Shown here: positions 10,064 to 19,808 of the stretch, one piece after another
Layout: every line of letters starts with the position of its first letter
Position numbering within the stretch: the stretch's first letter is position 1
Source of the DNA: CAVVZJ01 sp963752755
GTDB lineage: Bacteria; Planctomycetota; Planctomycetia; Isosphaerales; Isosphaeraceae
Direction of reading: 5' to 3'
DNA: 64,000 nt
Assembly: GCA_963752755.1 (NCBI GenBank)
Contig: CAVVZJ010000001.1
Location: 2,480,001 to 2,544,000 of the forward strand
Notes under the pieces: generated by a model
What the model was told of the DNA's origin: nothing
Seen by the model: only the letters and a program-made list of their open reading frames with translations
The model's database searches: none
Position numbers and translations under genes: made by a program

Positions 10064-10897
10064 ATGAGTATGAGATCCCGTTCCCTTGGTACGATGGTCG
10101 CTTACGGCTTCCCTCGGGGCGACGTCAGCGGCGATCTGGCGATCGCGGAGCGACTCGGGGCAAGCTGCCTCGAGATCCTCCCGGACTGGTCCGACTACCC
10201 CGACCCGATCCGCTTGAAGGTCCGCGTCGCCGACCGCGGGCTCGCGATCCATAGCGTCCACGGCTCCTGGGGCGGGCAGTCGATCCGCGCCCGACGGGTG
10301 GACCTGGGCAGCCTGGATGAAGCAACCCACCAGGCCAGTGTCGATGACCTCCGCCTCTGCCTCGACTGGCTCGCCGGCGCCGGGGGCACGTTCCTGGTGG
10401 TCCACCCGGGTGGCCTTTCCGAATCTGGGGAGGCCGCGGCCCGCCGCGATGCCCTGGGCCGGGGCCTGGTCGCGCTGGCCGAGCACGCCGAAGAGTCCCG
10501 CCTGGTCGTCTGTGTGGAGAACATGCCGCCGGGCGTCCACCCCGGCAGCCAGATGGCCGATCTCGCCGCACTGGTGGACGAGATCGATCACCCAGCCCTC
10601 GCGCTCGCCCTCGACACCGGCCATGCCCACATTGCCAGTTCCACCGCCTCCGAGACGCTGGCTGCCGGGAAGTGGCTCCGCACAACCCACGTCCATGACA
10701 ACAACGGTCGGCAAGATTCCCATGAGCCGCCCGGGGTCGGCTCGATCAACTGGGACGATTGGGTCGTGGCGCTCGATGCGATCGGCTACAAAGGACCCAT
10801 CATGCTCGAATGCATTCGAAAGCTGCGGCACGATCCGGAGTCGATCGACGAGGCGTTGCTCGCGCTCCTCGACCGAATGACCGGAGGGCCGCGATGA
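10064..10897 (+). CDS. Sugar phosphate isomerase/epimerase family protein (AP endonuclease 2-type TIM barrel)
   Basis: 277 residues. The fold is a xylose-isomerase-like TIM barrel: successive strands end in LEILPDWSDY, AIHSVHGSWG, FLVVHPGG, VVCVENMPPGVHPGS, LALALDTGHAH, RTTHVHDNNGRQDSH and IMLECIRK. The His, Glu, Asp, His, Asp and Glu residues in these positions are those that bind a divalent metal in the family. The substrate is not evident. The start at ATG 10064 is followed closely by a second in-frame ATG. Its stop overlaps the start of the next gene (ATGA), so the two are co-translated. Confidence 0.8.
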   Translation: MSMRSRSLGTMVAYGFPRGDVSGDLAIAERLGASCLEILPDWSDYPDPIRLKVRVADRGLAIHSVHGSWGGQSIRARRVDLGSLDEATHQASVDDLRLCLDWLAGAGGTFLVVHPGGLSESGEAAARRDALGRGLVALAEHAEESRLVVCVENMPPGVHPGSQMADLAALVDEIDHPALALALDTGHAHIASSTASETLAAGKWLRTTHVHDNNGRQDSHEPPGVGSINWDDWVVALDAIGYKGPIMLECIRKLRHDPESIDEALLALLDRMTGGPR

Positions 10898-11301
10898 GTC
10901 CCGATCGGACGGAAAGGAGAGCGATTCCGCTGGATCGGCCGTTCCCTGAACGCCCAACCTCGGAGGATCGGCCGATCCGATCGGCAAGGCGGCTGTCGAT
11001 GCCCCGGCTGACACTGGGCCTGATGATGATCCTCGTCGCGGTCGTCGCCGCCGACTTCTCCGCGATGGCAGCCCTGACCCGCGGCGAGCGGCCCTCGGTG
11101 TTCCTCTACGCCCTGACCGGTCTGCTCGTCTTGCTGTACGACCTGCTGCTTTGGATCACGTTGCTCGCATTGAAGAAGGTCTTCCGGGCCGCCGAAGGCG
11201 ATCGGCCCGGGATGAAGCAGATCGCAGCGACCACGCTGGTTCTGGTGGTCTTCGTGGCGATCCCGGTCGGGGCCTTGATCGGCATCCTGATGAACGCGTA
11301 G
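10894..11301 (+). CDS. Small membrane protein of unknown function
   Basis: 135 residues, start overlapping the preceding stop by four bases. About 40 polar, Arg-rich residues precede three hydrophobic spans: LTLGLMMILVAVVAADF, VFLYALTGLLVLLYDLLLW and TLVLVVFVAIPVGALIGIL. No catalytic motif is visible and I do not recognise the family. Confidence 0.7.
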   Translation: MSPDRTERRAIPLDRPFPERPTSEDRPIRSARRLSMPRLTLGLMMILVAVVAADFSAMAALTRGERPSVFLYALTGLLVLLYDLLLWITLLALKKVFRAAEGDRPGMKQIAATTLVLVVFVAIPVGALIGILMNA

Positions 11302-11471
11302 GGCGCGTTCGCGGCACGACCGAGACGCCTGGAATTGCAGGCGGGCGGCCGGGCCTGCCGATACCTGCGATGGTCGGGCGCGGCGGCGAAACCGTCGCGC
11401 GGAGGGAACGGCCCGGTGTCATAGCGACCCGCGGCCGTCCGACGCGCGCCCCGGGCGGAGGAGGAGGCCTG

Positions 11472-13358
11472 GTGAACTGGAACCGAAGGACCGCGCTCGG
11501 CGTGCTTGGCACCCTCGGGGCCTCGTCGCTAGCCGCGCGACCAGCCACGGCGCAGGGGCCCGGGACATCAGCCCCGCTGCCCCCGAACCCCAGCACTCCG
11601 GCCTTACCGCCGCATCCCGGGGTCCGTGGCCGGTTGAACGGTGCGAAGGCGGCAGTAGCCGCACTCTGCTGCGAGGGGACGCCCTGCGTCTTCGGGGTGC
11701 CGGGCGCCCAGAACAACGAGTTCTGGGATGCCATGAAGGGTCATGGACTCCCCTACCTGCTCGTCAGCCACGAGAGTTCCGCGAGTGTAATGGCCGACGC
11801 CTCGGCGCGGGTCACGGGACGGGTCGGAGTCTTCGCGGTCGTGCCCGGCCCGGGCGTGACGAACGCCTTGACTGGCATCGGCGAGGCATTGCATGACAGC
11901 GTTCCGATCGTCGGTATCATCACCGACGTGATGCGCGGGCCAAATGCCAGGATCGGGCAGGTCCACGGCTTGCTGAATGCGGCAATCCTGCGGCCAGTCT
12001 GCAAGGCGGTTCTGGAGGTCACGCACCAGGGGCAGATCCCCGCAGCGATCTACCAGGCGCACCGGATCGCCGCCAGCGGCGAGCCGGGACCCGCCTGCGT
12101 CGTGATTCCGTTCAACTTCCTTAACGAGGTCTGGGATTACGACTGCCCGCCGCCGCCGCCGCCACCGTTGCCCTTCGATGAGGCCGCCTACCGGCGCGCG
12201 ATCGGCCTGCTGGCGGACCGGGGCCGTCGGGTCGGTATCTACGCCGGGTCGGGCTGTCTCGACGTGAGCCCCTCGCTCGTCGCTGCAGCCGAGATGCTGC
12301 AGGCGCCGGTGGCAACGTCAGTCAGCGGCAAGGGAGCCATCCCCGACGGCCACCCGCTGGCTGTCGGTTGGGGCTACGGCGCCTATGGAACCCGCGCCGC
12401 GGAAAGGGCCTTCAAGGACGTCGATCTCGTTCTGGCTGTCGGTGTCAAGTTCAGCGAGGTCTCGACGGCGAACTACGCCGTCCCCCGGCATCCGGACCTG
12501 ATCCATGTCGATGCCAACCCGGCCAACCTCGGTCGGAACATCCCCACCTGCGTGAAAGTCCACGCCGATTCAGGCCTCTTCCTCACGCGGTTGCTCGCCG
12601 ACGCCCCAGCGATCCGCCGCCCCCCCTGCCCTCCGCTCTGGGAGCAGATCCGCCAGGGCCGGGCGCTCGACGAGCGGGCCAACACGCATGTCCAGGTCAA
12701 GCACGGTGTCGATCCCATGCTCTTCTACGTGCAACTCCGGCGTTGCCTGCACGCAAACGATTTAATATTCGTCGATGTGACAGCCTCCGTGCACTGGGCG
12801 GCCGAGGGGATCGGCGTGCCGGCTCCGAGGCGATTCTTCACGCCGACCGACAACCAGAGCATGGGATGGGCCGTGCCCGCCGCGATCGGGGCTCAGCGGG
12901 TGCGATTGGATCGCAGGGTGGCGGCGGTCGTCGGCGACGGCTGCTTCCTGATGTCGGGGCTCGAAGCCTCGACGGCCTCGCGGTCGCTCCTGCCGGTGAA
13001 GTTCTTCGTGCTGGACGACGGTGCGTATCACTACATGCAGATGCTGCAGGAACCCGTCTACGGACGGACGACCGCCACCGAGATCGCCGAACTGGACTTC
13101 GCGGCGATCGCGAGGGGGATGAACCTGGCGTACAACTGCATCCACAGTAACGAGGAGATCGGCGCCGGCATCGCCCGCGCACTGGCCACGCCGGGGCCAG
13201 TGCTGACGCGCGTCCGGATTGGCTACGAGGGTCGAGAGATCCGCTGGCTTAATGCACTCAAGTCGTCGTACCTGGAGAACCTCCGCACGGATCAGGCCGT
13301 CCGCCTGGCAACGCGGGCGGCCTCGCGGTCGCTGAACCCGTTGCTCAGGGACGATTGA
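11472..13358 (+). CDS. Thiamine-pyrophosphate-dependent enzyme of the acetolactate synthase type, with Tat signal
   Basis: 628 residues from GTG 11472 behind GGAGGAGG. The N-terminus NWNRRTALGVLGTLGAS and cleavage region ARPATAQG form a twin-arginine signal, which is unusual for this family. The TPP enzyme fold is complete: N-terminal pyrimidine domain with the activating Glu in LLVSHESSASVMADA, a central domain with GIYAGSGCLD and GKGAIPDGHPLAVG, and a C-terminal PP domain with GDGCFLMSGLEA. The second part of the TPP motif, usually NN, reads VLDDGAYHY, so the Asn metal ligand is Asp. Eight prolines in a row link the domains near base 12150. It probably decarboxylates or ligates a 2-keto acid, but the substrate is unknown. 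Confidence 0.78.
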   Translation: MNWNRRTALGVLGTLGASSLAARPATAQGPGTSAPLPPNPSTPALPPHPGVRGRLNGAKAAVAALCCEGTPCVFGVPGAQNNEFWDAMKGHGLPYLLVSHESSASVMADASARVTGRVGVFAVVPGPGVTNALTGIGEALHDSVPIVGIITDVMRGPNARIGQVHGLLNAAILRPVCKAVLEVTHQGQIPAAIYQAHRIAASGEPGPACVVIPFNFLNEVWDYDCPPPPPPPLPFDEAAYRRAIGLLADRGRRVGIYAGSGCLDVSPSLVAAAEMLQAPVATSVSGKGAIPDGHPLAVGWGYGAYGTRAAERAFKDVDLVLAVGVKFSEVSTANYAVPRHPDLIHVDANPANLGRNIPTCVKVHADSGLFLTRLLADAPAIRRPPCPPLWEQIRQGRALDERANTHVQVKHGVDPMLFYVQLRRCLHANDLIFVDVTASVHWAAEGIGVPAPRRFFTPTDNQSMGWAVPAAIGAQRVRLDRRVAAVVGDGCFLMSGLEASTASRSLLPVKFFVLDDGAYHYMQMLQEPVYGRTTATEIAELDFAAIARGMNLAYNCIHSNEEIGAGIARALATPGPVLTRVRIGYEGREIRWLNALKSSYLENLRTDQAVRLATRAASRSLNPLLRDD

Positions 13359-13560
13359 GGAGACTTGCCGACGATGCGGAAAAGTGGCCTTCCCGGGGAT
13401 GGGCGGGCTGCGTAAGATGCCGTCCCGCTCGAGGGTCGGCCTGACTGCACCCCGGGCGCGGGAGCCGGAACGATCACGGACGGTCGTCCGGAGAGGGGCC
13501 GGTCAGCGAACGCTCAGGCGACCGGCGCCGCGGGTCATTCACGGACGAATCCTAAGGCCC

Positions 13561-14431
13561 ATGAACACACGGACCAGCCCCTCGCCCCCCCATGCCGAAT
13601 TCTTCCCGCCGCCGAGGCCGGCTTCGGCGCCGTCACGCTGGCTCGCCGCGATCGCCAGCGACGTGCACCAGCTCGGCCGGTTCTGGCCGGTGGTGACGAA
13701 CATCGTGGCGCAAGACCTTCGGGTGAAATACCAGCGGTCGAGTCCTCGGGTTCTTCTGGACGTTGTTGAACCCGATCTTGATGATGGCAACCCTGACGGT
13801 TGTCTTCGCCAACCTCCTCGGAGGAGGGGCAAGCTGGCAGGAATACTGCATTTACCTGTTCTCGGGGATGGTCCCCTGGACGCTCCTGGCGGGCTGCCTC
13901 AACGACTGCGCCTTCTGCATCATCATGAACGAGGGGCTGATTCGGAAGATTTACCTGCCAAAGCTGGTCTTCCCGCTGACGCGCGTGCTCATCAACCTGA
14001 TCACCTTCACGCTCTCGATGGGAGCGCTGTTCGTGTTGCTGGTGCCCCTGGGGGCCAAATTCTCGACGCCGATGCTGCTTCTGCCGATCGTGATCGGCCT
14101 GTTCACGGTCTTCGCGTTCGGCCTGGGCATCTTGATCGCGATCATGAACACGTTTTATCGCGATTGCAGCCATCTCGTCAACGTGTTCCTCCAGGCCTGG
14201 TACTTCACGACGCCGATCCTTTACTACCCCGAGCAGTTCCAGAAGCACCTCTGGCTCTTGCGGCTGAATCCGGCGTATCCGTTCATCCGCCTGTTCCAGA
14301 CGCTCATCCGCTACGGCGAATGGCCCGATCCGTACCTGTTCCTGGCGGCCGCGGGCATCGCGGCGGTGACCCTGGGAGTCGGCTATGTCGCTTTCAAGGC
14401 CAATGAAGACAAGCTGGTATTCCGCCTCTGA
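13561..14431 (+). CDS. ABC-2 type polysaccharide exporter permease, Wzm-like (one frameshift)
   Basis: Membrane half of an exporter that moves finished, lipid-linked glycan across the inner membrane. The N-terminus ends in IVAQDLRVKYQRS, the usual cytoplasmic entry to this family; the expected next words VLGFFWTLLNPILMM are in the next frame, and removing one base near 13741 joins them into a 289-residue protein. Six hydrophobic spans follow (VFANLLGGGASWQEYCIYLF to LAAAGIAAVTLGVGYVAF), with FYRDCSHLVNVFLQAWYFTT and TPILYYPEQF typical of Wzm/TagG permeases. The ATPase gene overlaps its end by 29 bases. Confidence 0.88.
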
Positions 14432-15239
14432 GGCGCCATCGCGGAAGCTGTCGCGGCTCGACCCCCCATCGCCGCCGCCGATCGAGCTCCGCGACGTCGC
14501 ACTCCGGTTCGTGAGCTACTACGACAAACACTACTCGCTCAAGCGTGCCGTGCTCGACCTGCTCTTGCGGCGGGAAGGACCGTTGCCGACGGCCGAGTTC
14601 TGGGCCTTGCGAGACATCAACCTCCGGATCGAGAAGGGCGAACGCGTTGGGATCATTGGCCACAACGGCGCGGGCAAGAGCACCTTGCTGCGTCTGCTGG
14701 CCCGGATCTACCCTCCGAGCACCGGCGCGTTGAGCGTGCAAGGCTCCGTGGCGCCGCTGATCGAGATGGGCGCTGGCTTCAACATGGAGCTTTCCGGCGC
14801 CGACAATATCTTCCTCAACGGCGCCATGCTTGGCTTCAGCCGCCGCCAGATGCAATCCCGGATCGACGGCATTTTCGATTTCACTGGCCTCCGCGAGTTC
14901 GCCGACTTGCCGCTGAAGTACTACTCCAGCGGCATGTACGCGCGGCTGGCGTTCGCCATCGCCACGGAGATTGACCCCGACATCCTGCTCGTGGACGAGT
15001 CGCTCAACGCGGGCGATGCGGCGTTTGTCGAGAAGGCGAAGGGTCGGATCCGGAGCCTGCTCGAACGGTCGAACGTCGTCGTCATCGTTTCGCATGATAT
15101 GGTGACCCTCCGGGAACTTTGCACGCGGGGACTCTGGATGAAGCATGGGCAGATCATCGGCGACGGACCGATCGACGAGATCGTCGATCGCTACCTCGCC
15201 GAGGCTCAGGCCGAGGCGCAACCCCAGGCCATCTCCTGA
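14403..15239 (+). CDS. ABC transporter ATP-binding protein for polysaccharide export, Wzt-like, short form
   Basis: 278 residues. Partner of the overlapping permease gene. Walker A is GHNGAGKST, the signature is YYSSGMYARLAFA, Walker B is DILLVDESLNAGD and the switch is VSHDM, all typical of the Wzt/TagH/KpsT group. The protein ends about 20 residues beyond the nucleotide-binding domain, so it lacks the C-terminal carbohydrate-binding domain that long Wzt proteins use to read the glycan cap. The start at ATG 14403 lies within the permease gene, giving tight coupling. Confidence 0.9.
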   Translation: MKTSWYSASEAPSRKLSRLDPPSPPPIELRDVALRFVSYYDKHYSLKRAVLDLLLRREGPLPTAEFWALRDINLRIEKGERVGIIGHNGAGKSTLLRLLARIYPPSTGALSVQGSVAPLIEMGAGFNMELSGADNIFLNGAMLGFSRRQMQSRIDGIFDFTGLREFADLPLKYYSSGMYARLAFAIATEIDPDILLVDESLNAGDAAFVEKAKGRIRSLLERSNVVVIVSHDMVTLRELCTRGLWMKHGQIIGDGPIDEIVDRYLAEAQAEAQPQAIS

Positions 15240-15340
15240 GGACGTCGTCGGCCGACGAATCTCTTCCCCCACCTGGCAAGGCGCGTCCGTTCCACGAAGA
15301 CGGTCGCCCGGTCGGACGCAAGAACCATGGAGGGTCAGGC

Positions 15341-17883
15341 GTGCGGATTGGAATCGACATGCTCGCGATCCAGTCGCCCTTGAGCCGCGGCCGGGGGATC
15401 GGCCGCTATGCCTTCGAGCTGGTGGCGGCACTGACGAGGATCGACGCGGAGAGCGAGTACGTCTTCTACGCTCATCACGGCCACCCGACCGATGGTTTCC
15501 CGACCGCGCCCAACATCCGCGTCCGCCCGCTCCCGAATCGAGACTCCGCCGCCGCGGCCCTCGACGAATTGACCCGCAAGGACCCCGATCGTCTCGACGC
15601 GCTCTTGCTCCTCAGCCCCTTCGAGCTTCACGACGATTTCGCTCCGCCAGCATGCCCGCTCGCCGGTCCGACCATGGCGACCATCCTCTACGACCTGATC
15701 CCGTTTCTCTTTCAGGAACACTATCTTACCTGGCCCCCGTCGGCTTCATTCTTCTACCGGAACCTTGAACGACTCCGCCGCTACGACATCCTGCTCGCGA
15801 TCTCGGAGGCCACCCGAGACGACGCTCGACGCCTGCTCGGCCTGAGCCCCGATCGCGTCGTCTCCATCAGCGGTGCAAGCGACTCGACCTTCTTCACGCC
15901 CAACCCGGACGGTTCAGGCTCGGCCGCTTCCCAAGCCGTCCTCGACCGCCTCGGAATCGTGGCGCCGTTCGTCTTCTGCCTCGGAAGCATGGACGATCGC
16001 AAGAACCTTCGCGGACTGATCGACGCCTTCGCGTTGCTCCCCGAGGGGATTCGCGAGTCCCATCAGCTCGTCATCACCTTCGCGATCAAGGAGGAGGAGG
16101 CGCGGACGATCCGGGACTCAGGCGCGTTCTCGGGGTGTCGAGCATCGCCTGGTGCTGACCGGCGGCGTACCCGACGAGGACCTCAGGGCCCTCTATCGAC
16201 GCTGCGCCGCCTTCGCCTTTCCTTCGCTTGTACGAGGGATTCGGTCTGCCGCTCCTGGAGGCGATGCTCTGCGGAGCGGTCGTGCTGGGGGGCAACAACT
16301 CGTCGCAGCCCGAGGTCGTCGGTGATGCCGGCCTGCTGGCGAACGCCTCCGACAGCGCAGACATCGCCGAGAAGCTCGCAACGCTCCTGACTGACCAGGC
16401 ACTCATCGAGCGTCTTCGTGAGCGGGGTCGCGTGCAATCAAGCAAGTTCCGATGGGAGGCCAGTGCCATGAAGGCGCGGGATGCTCTCCAGCGAGTGGCC
16501 CGACGGCGATCGAAGCCCGGCCGGAGTGCCCGTGTCGATGCCGGTCACCCGGCGAGGCCGAGGATCGCGGTCTTCTCGCCCTGGCCGCCGAGGCGGTCCG
16601 GGATCTCGGACTACTCCGCAAGGCTGGTCCGCGAGCTGACAAGGTCCTACGCCGTTGATCTCTACCACGAACCCGGCTTCCTGCCTGACCTGGCCCTCCG
16701 GCCGGGCGAGTTTGGTTGCTACGACGCGCGGCTGTTCCGCCGACAGGCGTCCGTCCGGGGCTATCGAACCGTCCTCTATCAGATGGGCAACTCGCATTAT
16801 CATCGTGCTGTTTATGAAACGATGCTGACCCATCCGGGAATCGTCACTCTCCACGACTTTTGCCTCTCGGGCTTCCACGCCTGGTATTCCCTTCACGCAC
16901 TGGGCAACTGGGAACATTTCCAACGTGAGGTCGAGCATTCGCACCCCGAACAGGCCGCATCGATCCTCGCCAGCCTTGACGACTGGTCGCACGAGTCCGG
17001 GGGAATCGGCGACGCCTGTGCCCGTCGCGGTTTGCACCTGAACCGCCGCGTTTTCGAGCACGCCGAAGCCGTCGTCGTCCACTCTCCTGCGATCTGCGAC
17101 CTGGCGGCCCGGACGTACCCGGAGCGGGCCGATCGTCTGCACGTCGTCCCGCATGGTTCGGAAGTGAAAACGGTGGCGGAGGCCACGCGACTCGCCGTGC
17201 GACAGCGACACGGGTTCCCAGCCGAGGCTCTGATCTTCGCAACCTTTGGAATCATGCATCCCGCGAAGCTAAACGTCGAGACCGTGGAAGCATTCGCGAC
17301 GATTGCGAGCACACGGCCCGAGTCGTTGCTCGTCTTTGTGGGCGAAGATTTGACCGGTGCGGCCGTCCGCGACCGCGCCGACGAACTGGGGCTCTCAGCG
17401 CGGGTCCGCATCCTCGGCCGCCAGCCGGCCGAGGTCTTCGAGGAGTTGCTCGGCGCCGTGGACGTGGGCATCAGCCTCCGCCTGCCGCCGACGAACGGCG
17501 AGACCTCGGGAGCCCTGCTGCACCTTCTCCGACACGGAGTCCCCTGTGTCGTCAATGACACGGGGACGTTCGCCGAGTACCCCGATGACGTCGTCATCAA
17601 GCTGTGCTGGGAGTCGGCAGGGACGGCGGGATTGACCCGCGCCCTTCGCCGACTCGCGAACGACCCTTCAGAAAGGGCGAGGCTGGGCGAGGCATCGCGG
17701 CGCTACATCGACGAGGTGCATACCTGGGCAAAGGTCGCGGCTGCGTATACCCGGGTCATCGAGCTCTCTGCGGAACGATCGGAGCGGTCGTCGATCGAGG
17801 CGTTCCGAGGCCCGCATTTCGGCAGGAGCCGCCAGGTGTTGCGGCCAGACGGAGCCGACCCCGAAGGAGTCCGACACGGGTGA
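15341..17883 (+). CDS. Two-domain glycosyltransferase, tandem GT4 (copy 1, two frameshifts)
   Basis: About 846 residues once two extra bases (near 16125 and at about 16228) are removed. Start is GTG 15341 behind GGAGGG. Domain 1 (about 1-385) begins MRIGIDMLAIQSP and has GRGIGRYAFELVAAL, CLGSMDDRKNLRGLIDAF and SLYEGFGLPLLEAMLCG, the GT4 donor-site motif with both Glu. Domain 2 (about 410-815) begins FSPWPPRRSGISDYSARLV and has VHSPAICDLAART, VVPHGSEVK, FVGEDLTG and PTNGETSGALLHLLRHGVP in place of the Glu motif. It likely adds two sugars or makes two linkages of the exported glycan. The next gene overlaps by GTGA. Two similar genes follow. Confidence 0.85.
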
Positions 17884-19775
17884 GGATCGGCATCATCCAC
17901 GCCATGGCTCCGCCGAACGCCCCGCGACCTTCCCTTGCGGCCTACCAGGGTTTCGCGCTGATTGCGGCGATGGCTGATCACGACCCATCCTGGACAATGA
18001 TCGGCTACGGAGAGCCGCCGCCTGGCCTTGAGCCGGCTGACCGATTCGCGTGGAAGGCCCCGTCCAACGTCGATGATCCCTGGCAGGAACTGGCCGATAC
18101 GAACCCCGACCGCCTCGACGCTCTCTTGATCCTCGACCCTCACGCCCTGATCTCCGCCGGCTTCCGGCCGCCAGCGAAGCCCTTGCGACGTCTCGCCATG
18201 CTGGCCGTGCTCGGCGACCCTGGCCAGGTCCGGGGAAGTGAGGGAAACCTGATCGCTCCGGAGTCAGCGGTCCGAGTCCACGCCGATTGGCACCGACTCG
18301 GGCGTTACGACCTCCTGTGGACGACGAGCCCCAACGCCTCGCGAACCTGGGCCGGAATATTCGGACTTCCTCCGGATCGCATCCACGAAGTGGACGATCC
18401 GGAGACGGCGATCGAGGCTTCCTCTGGGCCGATCCGTCAACGAATCGATGAGCTGGTTGCGCCCTCAAAGTGGCTCCTTCCCGTTTCCCGATCCGCACGC
18501 GTCCCCCGTCCCAAGCTCGCGATTTTTTCCCCGTGGCCGCCGAAAGGATCGGGCATCGCCGATTACGCCAGCCGACTTGCTCGGTCCTTGCAAGGCCGCT
18601 ACTCGATCGACCTCTACCACGAATCCGGCTACATTCCGGATCCCGCCCTGCGATCGGGCGAGTTCGGCGCCTACGACGTGCGCTTCTTCGAGCAACGCGA
18701 CCGGGTGTTCGGCTACCGGGGCGTCCTCTACCAGATGGGAAACTCTCCTTATCATGGATTTGTCCATGAGGCCCTGCGACGCCGTCCGGGAATAGTGACT
18801 CTGCACGACTACTGCCTCTCGGGCTTCCAGTTCTGGCGAGCCCATGAGCAGACCGGTGACCCCTTCCAGAACCTGCGACGGCTGATCGCCGAACACTACC
18901 CCGATCGCTTCGAGGCGTTCGATCCGCACCTCCGCTCGTGGACGGAGGAGGCCGGCGGGTTCGCCGAGGCGCTGGCGAAGCGGGGCCTGGCGGTCAATCG
19001 CGACGTCTTCGAGGCAGCGAACGCGGTCGTCGTGCATTCGCCCTGGTCCGCGGATCGGGTCCGGCGGTCGTTGCCGAAGCAATCGGCGAAGACGGTGGTC
19101 ATCCCCCATGGAGCTTCACCGCGATCGATACCGGAAGCTCGCCGCAGGGAGGTCCGGGAGCGGTTCGGCCTGCCCGTGGAAGGCGTGATCGTCGGGGTCT
19201 TCGGCATCCTCGCGACCGGGAAGATGAATGCAGAGACGATCGTGGCATTCCGGGAAGTCGCCGAGGACCACCCTGCCGCCTTCCTCGCGTTCGCCGGGGC
19301 CGACTGGGAAGACGGAGCCGCACGCCGGATCGCCGGGGAACTGGGAATCGCGGGCCGGATCCGGTTCCTGGGACGTCAGCCGGAGAGCGATTATCTCGAC
19401 CTGATCGCATCGGTGGACCTGGGGATCAGCCTCCGAAGGCCACCCACGCACGGCGAGACGTCAGGTGCGCTGCTCGATCTGCTGAGGCATGGCACGCCGA
19501 CGATCGTGAATGAGGCTGGCACGTTCGCTGACTATCCCGATTCTGTCGTGCGTCGAGTCCACTGGGAGCGAGAGGGGCAGAAGGGGTTGGTTGCCGCATT
19601 GAGGGAACTGCTCGATAACCCCTGCCGTCGCAGGATGCTTGGCGAAGCGGCATGCCAGTACGTGAAAGAGCGACATGGCTGGCCTCGAATCGCCGCCTTG
19701 TATGCGGATGTGATCGAGCGGGTTGCGGAAGGCGGAGGGACCGCCGAGGACGTGGCACGAAGGCAAGTCGTCTGA
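17880..19775 (+). CDS. Glycosyltransferase with degenerate first domain and intact second GT4 domain (copy 2)
   Basis: 631 residues, intact frame, GTG start overlapping the previous stop. The second domain (about 212-620) is very like that of its neighbours: AIFSPWPPKGSGIADYASRL, YRGVLYQMGNSPYHGFVHEA, VTLHDYCLSGFQFW, VVIPHGASPR, FLGRQPESDYLDLIASVDLG and PTHGETSGALLDLLRHGTP. The first 205 residues match only the N-terminal half of the neighbours' first domain (MRIGIIHAMAPP, NPDRLDALLILD, RLGRYDLLWTTSPNASR); the donor-binding half with the EGFG motif is missing, and the join is clean and in frame. So this copy probably makes a single linkage. Confidence 0.85.
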   Translation: MRIGIIHAMAPPNAPRPSLAAYQGFALIAAMADHDPSWTMIGYGEPPPGLEPADRFAWKAPSNVDDPWQELADTNPDRLDALLILDPHALISAGFRPPAKPLRRLAMLAVLGDPGQVRGSEGNLIAPESAVRVHADWHRLGRYDLLWTTSPNASRTWAGIFGLPPDRIHEVDDPETAIEASSGPIRQRIDELVAPSKWLLPVSRSARVPRPKLAIFSPWPPKGSGIADYASRLARSLQGRYSIDLYHESGYIPDPALRSGEFGAYDVRFFEQRDRVFGYRGVLYQMGNSPYHGFVHEALRRRPGIVTLHDYCLSGFQFWRAHEQTGDPFQNLRRLIAEHYPDRFEAFDPHLRSWTEEAGGFAEALAKRGLAVNRDVFEAANAVVVHSPWSADRVRRSLPKQSAKTVVIPHGASPRSIPEARRREVRERFGLPVEGVIVGVFGILATGKMNAETIVAFREVAEDHPAAFLAFAGADWEDGAARRIAGELGIAGRIRFLGRQPESDYLDLIASVDLGISLRRPPTHGETSGALLDLLRHGTPTIVNEAGTFADYPDSVVRRVHWEREGQKGLVAALRELLDNPCRRRMLGEAACQYVKERHGWPRIAALYADVIERVAEGGGTAEDVARRQVV

Positions 19776-19808
19776 TTCCGAGGGGCGTCAGGCCCGGGAG
19801 GGAGTCCG

